NCBI RefSeq assembly: GCF_900142065.1
Contig: NZ_FSRJ01000003.1
Span: 558,001 to 622,000 of the forward strand
Direction of reading: 5' to 3'
DNA length: 64,000 nt
DNA from: Agromyces cerinus subsp. cerinus
Lineage (GTDB): Bacteria; Actinomycetota; Actinomycetes; Actinomycetales; Microbacteriaceae
Shown: one piece after another, positions 61,514 to 64,000 of the stretch
How the letters are laid out: each line of letters begins with the position of its first letter
How positions within the stretch are numbered: position 1 is the first letter of the stretch
The notes under the pieces: generated by a model
The model's input: only the letters and a program-made list of their open reading frames with translations
Databases searched by the model: none
Told to the model about the DNA's origin: nothing
Made by a program: the position numbers and the translations under genes

Positions 61514-62434
61514 ATGAGCGCCGAGGTGTCTGAACTGTTCGATGCGAGCGAGTGGACCGAGGCGGCATCCGCGGTCGGATTCACCGACATCACGTACCAC
61601 CACTCGAACGACGGACGCATCGCGCGCATCGCGTTCGATCGGCCCGAGGTGCGCAATGCGTTCCGCCCGCACACGGTCGATGAGCTCTACCGCGCCCTCG
61701 AAGACGCGCGTACGAACCCGCGCATCGGCGTGGTGCTGTTGACCGGCAACGGACCGAGCGCGAAGGACGGCGGGTGGGCGTTCTGCTCGGGCGGCGACCA
61801 GCGCATCCGCGGGCGCGACGGCTACCAGTACTCGGCCGACGAGGCCGAGGTCGTCCGCGACCCTGCGGCTGCGGCGAGCACGGGTCGCCTGCACATCCTC
61901 GAGGTGCAGCGACTCATCCGCTTCATGCCGAAGGTCGTCATCGCGGTGGTGCCCGGCTGGGCCGCCGGCGGCGGTCACTCGCTGCACGTCGTCTGCGACC
62001 TGACGATCGCGAGCCGCGAGCACGGCCGGTTCAAGCAGACCGACGCCGACGTCGGCAGCTTCGACGCCGGGTACGGCTCCGCCTACTTCGCCCGCCAGAT
62101 CGGGCAGAAGTTCGCCCGCGAGGTCTTCTTCCTCGCCGAGGAGTACTCGGCCGAGCGCGCCTACGAGATGGGTGCCGTGAACCGGGTCGTGCCGCACGCC
62201 GAGCTCGAGCGCGAGGCGATCGCGATGGCCCGCACGATCCTCACGAAGTCGCCGACCGCGGTGCGCATGCTGAAGTTCGCCTTCAACGCGGTCGACGACG
62301 GCATGGTCGGCCAGCAGGTCTTCGCGGGCGAGGCCACGCGCCTCGCCTACGGGACCGATGAGGCGGTCGAGGGCCGCGACGCCTTCCTCGAGAAGCGCGA
62401 CCCCGACTGGGGCCCCTACCCGTGGCACTACTGA
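61514..62434 (+). CDS. menB: 1,4-Dihydroxy-2-naphthoyl-CoA synthase
   Basis: Crotonase-fold enzyme that closes the naphthoquinone ring from OSB-CoA. Of its 306 residues, the oxyanion-hole sequences are FCSGGDQ and GWAAGGGHSL, and the MenB-specific FDAGYGSAYFARQIGQKFAR and the C-terminal KRDPDWGPYPWHY are present. TAGGCT at 61501-61506 lies seven nt before the ATG (leaderless). Confidence 0.97.
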   Translation: MSAEVSELFDASEWTEAASAVGFTDITYHHSNDGRIARIAFDRPEVRNAFRPHTVDELYRALEDARTNPRIGVVLLTGNGPSAKDGGWAFCSGGDQRIRGRDGYQYSADEAEVVRDPAAAASTGRLHILEVQRLIRFMPKVVIAVVPGWAAGGGHSLHVVCDLTIASREHGRFKQTDADVGSFDAGYGSAYFARQIGQKFAREVFFLAEEYSAERAYEMGAVNRVVPHAELEREAIAMARTILTKSPTAVRMLKFAFNAVDDGMVGQQVFAGEATRLAYGTDEAVEGRDAFLEKRDPDWGPYPWHY

Positions 62435-62468
62435 TGCCGGTTACGGGTCACCGGCTGGGCGGGGTTAC

Positions 62469-63650
62469 GTGAGCGACGTGAAACCCCTCATCAGGGTCGC
62501 GGCCGGTGACACCCGCGTGATGCTCGCGCAGCTGCGGCAGGCGGTGCTCTTCGACGGAGCGGCGCTCGCGGTGCTGCCGGTGCCCGGCGACACCGAGCCT
62601 GCTCGGGACGACCTCATGGCCGGCCTCGTGCCGCACGACGTCGCGCTCGTCGTCGAGACGAGCGGGTCGACGGATGCCCCGAAGCGGGTGATGCTCTCGG
62701 CCGCGGCGCTGCGCGCGAGCGCGGGCGCCACCGAGCAGTTCTTCGGCGATCAGCACGGCCAGTGGCTGCTCGCCCTGCCCGCGACCTACATCGCCGGGGC
62801 GCAGGTGCTCGTGCGGTCGATCCTCGCGGGCACCGAACCCGTCGTGCTGCCGCAGGGGCATTTCGATCCGCGGGCGTTCGCCGCGGCATCCGCGCGGCTC
62901 GACCGGGGCGGCGCGCGGTTCACCTCGCTCGTGCCCGTGCAGCTCGCCCGACTCGTCGATGCCGCCGCCGACGATGCCGCCGTGGCCGAGGCGCTTCGCT
63001 CGTTCGATCGGATCCTGCTCGGCGGGCAGGCGGCGCCGACCGGGCTCGTCGAACGTGCCGCCGAACTCGGCGCCGTCGTGCACCGCACCTACGGGTCGAG
63101 CGAGACCGCGGGCGGCTGCGTCTACGACGGCATTCCGCTCCCGAGCGTCGGCGTGCGCATCGTCGACGGACTCGTCGAGCTCTCGGGCCCGATGCTCGCG
63201 AGCGGATACCTCGACGACCCCGAGCGCACAGCCGCGGCGTTCACGACCGACGCCGACGGCACCCGCTGGTACCGCACGGGCGACCTCGGCGGCCTCGGCC
63301 CCGACCGCCGCCTGCGCATCTCGGGGAGGGCCGATGACGTCATCATCTCGGGCGGCGTCAAGGTCGCGCTCGGCGAGGTCGAGCGCGCGATCCGCGGTGT
63401 TCCCGGGTTCGCCGAGGCCGTGGTCGTCGCGGTCGACGACCACGAGTGGGGGCAGCGGCCGGCGGTCGCGGTGGCGGGAGCCGCGGCATCCGCGACCCTC
63501 GCAGAGCTCGCGGCGGCGACGGATGCCTCCGGGCTCTCGCCCGCCGCACGGCCCGTGCGACTGCTGCGCCTCGACGCGATGCCGCAGCTGGCCTCGGGCA
63601 AGCCCGACCGGCGACGAATCGCGGGGCTGCTCGCCGAATCGCGGGCGTAG
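62469..63650 (+). CDS. menE: o-Succinylbenzoate-CoA ligase
   Basis: ANL-superfamily ligase that makes OSB-CoA. Motifs: the phosphate loop ETSGSTDAPKRVMLS (about 58-72), YGSSETAGG, YRTGDLG and the C-terminal SGKPDRR with the catalytic Lys. The 393 residues are shorter than the 450-480 of the E. coli type, as is usual in actinobacteria. The GTG at 62469 is chosen; it begins 35 bp after menB. Confidence 0.92.
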   Translation: MSDVKPLIRVAAGDTRVMLAQLRQAVLFDGAALAVLPVPGDTEPARDDLMAGLVPHDVALVVETSGSTDAPKRVMLSAAALRASAGATEQFFGDQHGQWLLALPATYIAGAQVLVRSILAGTEPVVLPQGHFDPRAFAAASARLDRGGARFTSLVPVQLARLVDAAADDAAVAEALRSFDRILLGGQAAPTGLVERAAELGAVVHRTYGSSETAGGCVYDGIPLPSVGVRIVDGLVELSGPMLASGYLDDPERTAAAFTTDADGTRWYRTGDLGGLGPDRRLRISGRADDVIISGGVKVALGEVERAIRGVPGFAEAVVVAVDDHEWGQRPAVAVAGAAASATLAELAAATDASGLSPAARPVRLLRLDAMPQLASGKPDRRRIAGLLAESRA

Positions 63651-63700
63651 CGGTCGAACTCGGCGAGGCCGTCGCCGAGCCTGCTCCGAGGTGCGCGAAC

Positions 63701-63706
63701 TAGCAT
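63701..63706 (+). promoter_or_regulatory. -10 box of a leaderless menA transcript
   Basis: TAGCAT ends six nt before the GTG at 63713, the same arrangement as at proC, menB and several other genes here. Confidence 0.55.
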
Positions 63707-63712
63707 GTTCGT

Positions 63713-64000
63713 GTGGCCCGCCCGAAACCCCAACGTCTGAATCCCGCCTCCGACCTCGCGGCGAAGTCGCGCGCGCCGGGGCGCAGCGGCAACCCCTCCA
63801 AGGCCGCCGGCGGCCCGGCGTCGCCGAAGGCGGCATCGCGTGATCGTGCCACCGCCGCCGACTGGGTGTCGGGTGCACGTCTGCGCACGCTGCCGCTCGC
63901 CATCGCACCGGTCGCCCTCGGCACGGGCGCGGGCGTCGTGGCGATCGACGGCCCGTGGCACCCGGCGCGCGCCCTGCTCGCCCTCGTCGTCGCGCTCGCG
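63713..64000 (+). CDS. menA: 1,4-Dihydroxy-2-naphthoate polyprenyltransferase (5' part)
   Basis: Only the first 96 codons are in the window. After a Lys/Ala/Pro-rich tail of about 50 residues comes DWVSGARLRTLPLAIAPVAL, the typical first membrane segment of MenA, and a second hydrophobic segment at the edge. The enzyme joins the isoprenoid chain to dihydroxynaphthoate. Its position after menE supports the call. The gene runs off the right end. Confidence 0.85.
   Translation, partial: MARPKPQRLNPASDLAAKSRAPGRSGNPSKAAGGPASPKAASRDRATAADWVSGARLRTLPLAIAPVALGTGAGVVAIDGPWHPARALLALVVALA

Overview
This 64 kb window is chromosomal DNA of a very GC-rich actinobacterium, most likely Microbacteriaceae (Agromyces-like). 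The evidence is the gene content, the many leaderless genes in which a TANNNT box sits 6-8 nt before an ATG or GTG, the small basic ribosomal protein bS22, and a dense scatter of the heptamer GGATGCC/GGCATCC in coding and non-coding DNA. I see no phage, insertion sequence or CRISPR array. Genus and family are inferred from these traits, not from a database match.

Layout. 1-2030: end of a sugar ABC importer operon (two permeases) behind a 21-bp perfect hairpin. 2040-8350: YjbR-like protein, tRNA-Arg(ACG), a DUF998-like membrane protein, a small GNAT, then a leftward set of MarR regulator, Dcu-type transporter and M20 dipeptidase. 8400-8700: tandem 67-bp repeats and two hairpins. 8742-12951: winged-helix regulator with a long leader, upp, tadA, a 65-bp tandem duplication between tadA and a TetR gene, and an SDR enzyme. 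13161-19953: housekeeping genes (glutamine amidotransferase, cation efflux, proC, RlmC-type methyltransferase, DUF402), an ECF sigma factor with a membrane partner, and a MazG-like protein. 20077-21561: DUF222/HNH protein preceded by an SOS-like box.

21729-33791 is a potassium region: a complete kdpFABCDE operon on the minus strand, led by an extra 27-residue membrane peptide, and a KtrAB-type pair. Between them lie two convergent paralogues of no family I know. 33826-35923 holds an ArsR regulator, a DUF1772 protein, a GNAT, bS22 and a glutaredoxin-like protein. 36077-42048 is a sulfate-ester module: sulfatase, HAD phosphatase, SulP transporter and a formylglycine-generating enzyme carrying both catalytic cysteines. 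Then come an archaeal-type aspartyl-tRNA synthetase and a DyP peroxidase.

44637-49394 is a cytochrome c biogenesis (system II) operon: histidine phosphatase, TlpA-like lipoprotein, CcdA, ResB, CcsB. The menaquinone genes menC, menB, menE and menA (cut by the window end) start at 60219. Between these two respiratory blocks lies an accessory segment with a PfkB-type sugar kinase, a 2034-residue secreted amylopullulanase under a LacI-type operator, and a MFS/MerR/MarR/monooxygenase/NmrA module.

A short dispersed element, roughly GTTTCGACAGGCTCAACC or CCTTCGACAGGCTCAGG, occurs between genes and inside several of them (kdpB twice, resB, the amylopullulanase, the FGE gene), where it adds an in-frame peptide. 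All functional calls come from reading motifs and neighbourhoods; no alignment or search was run.
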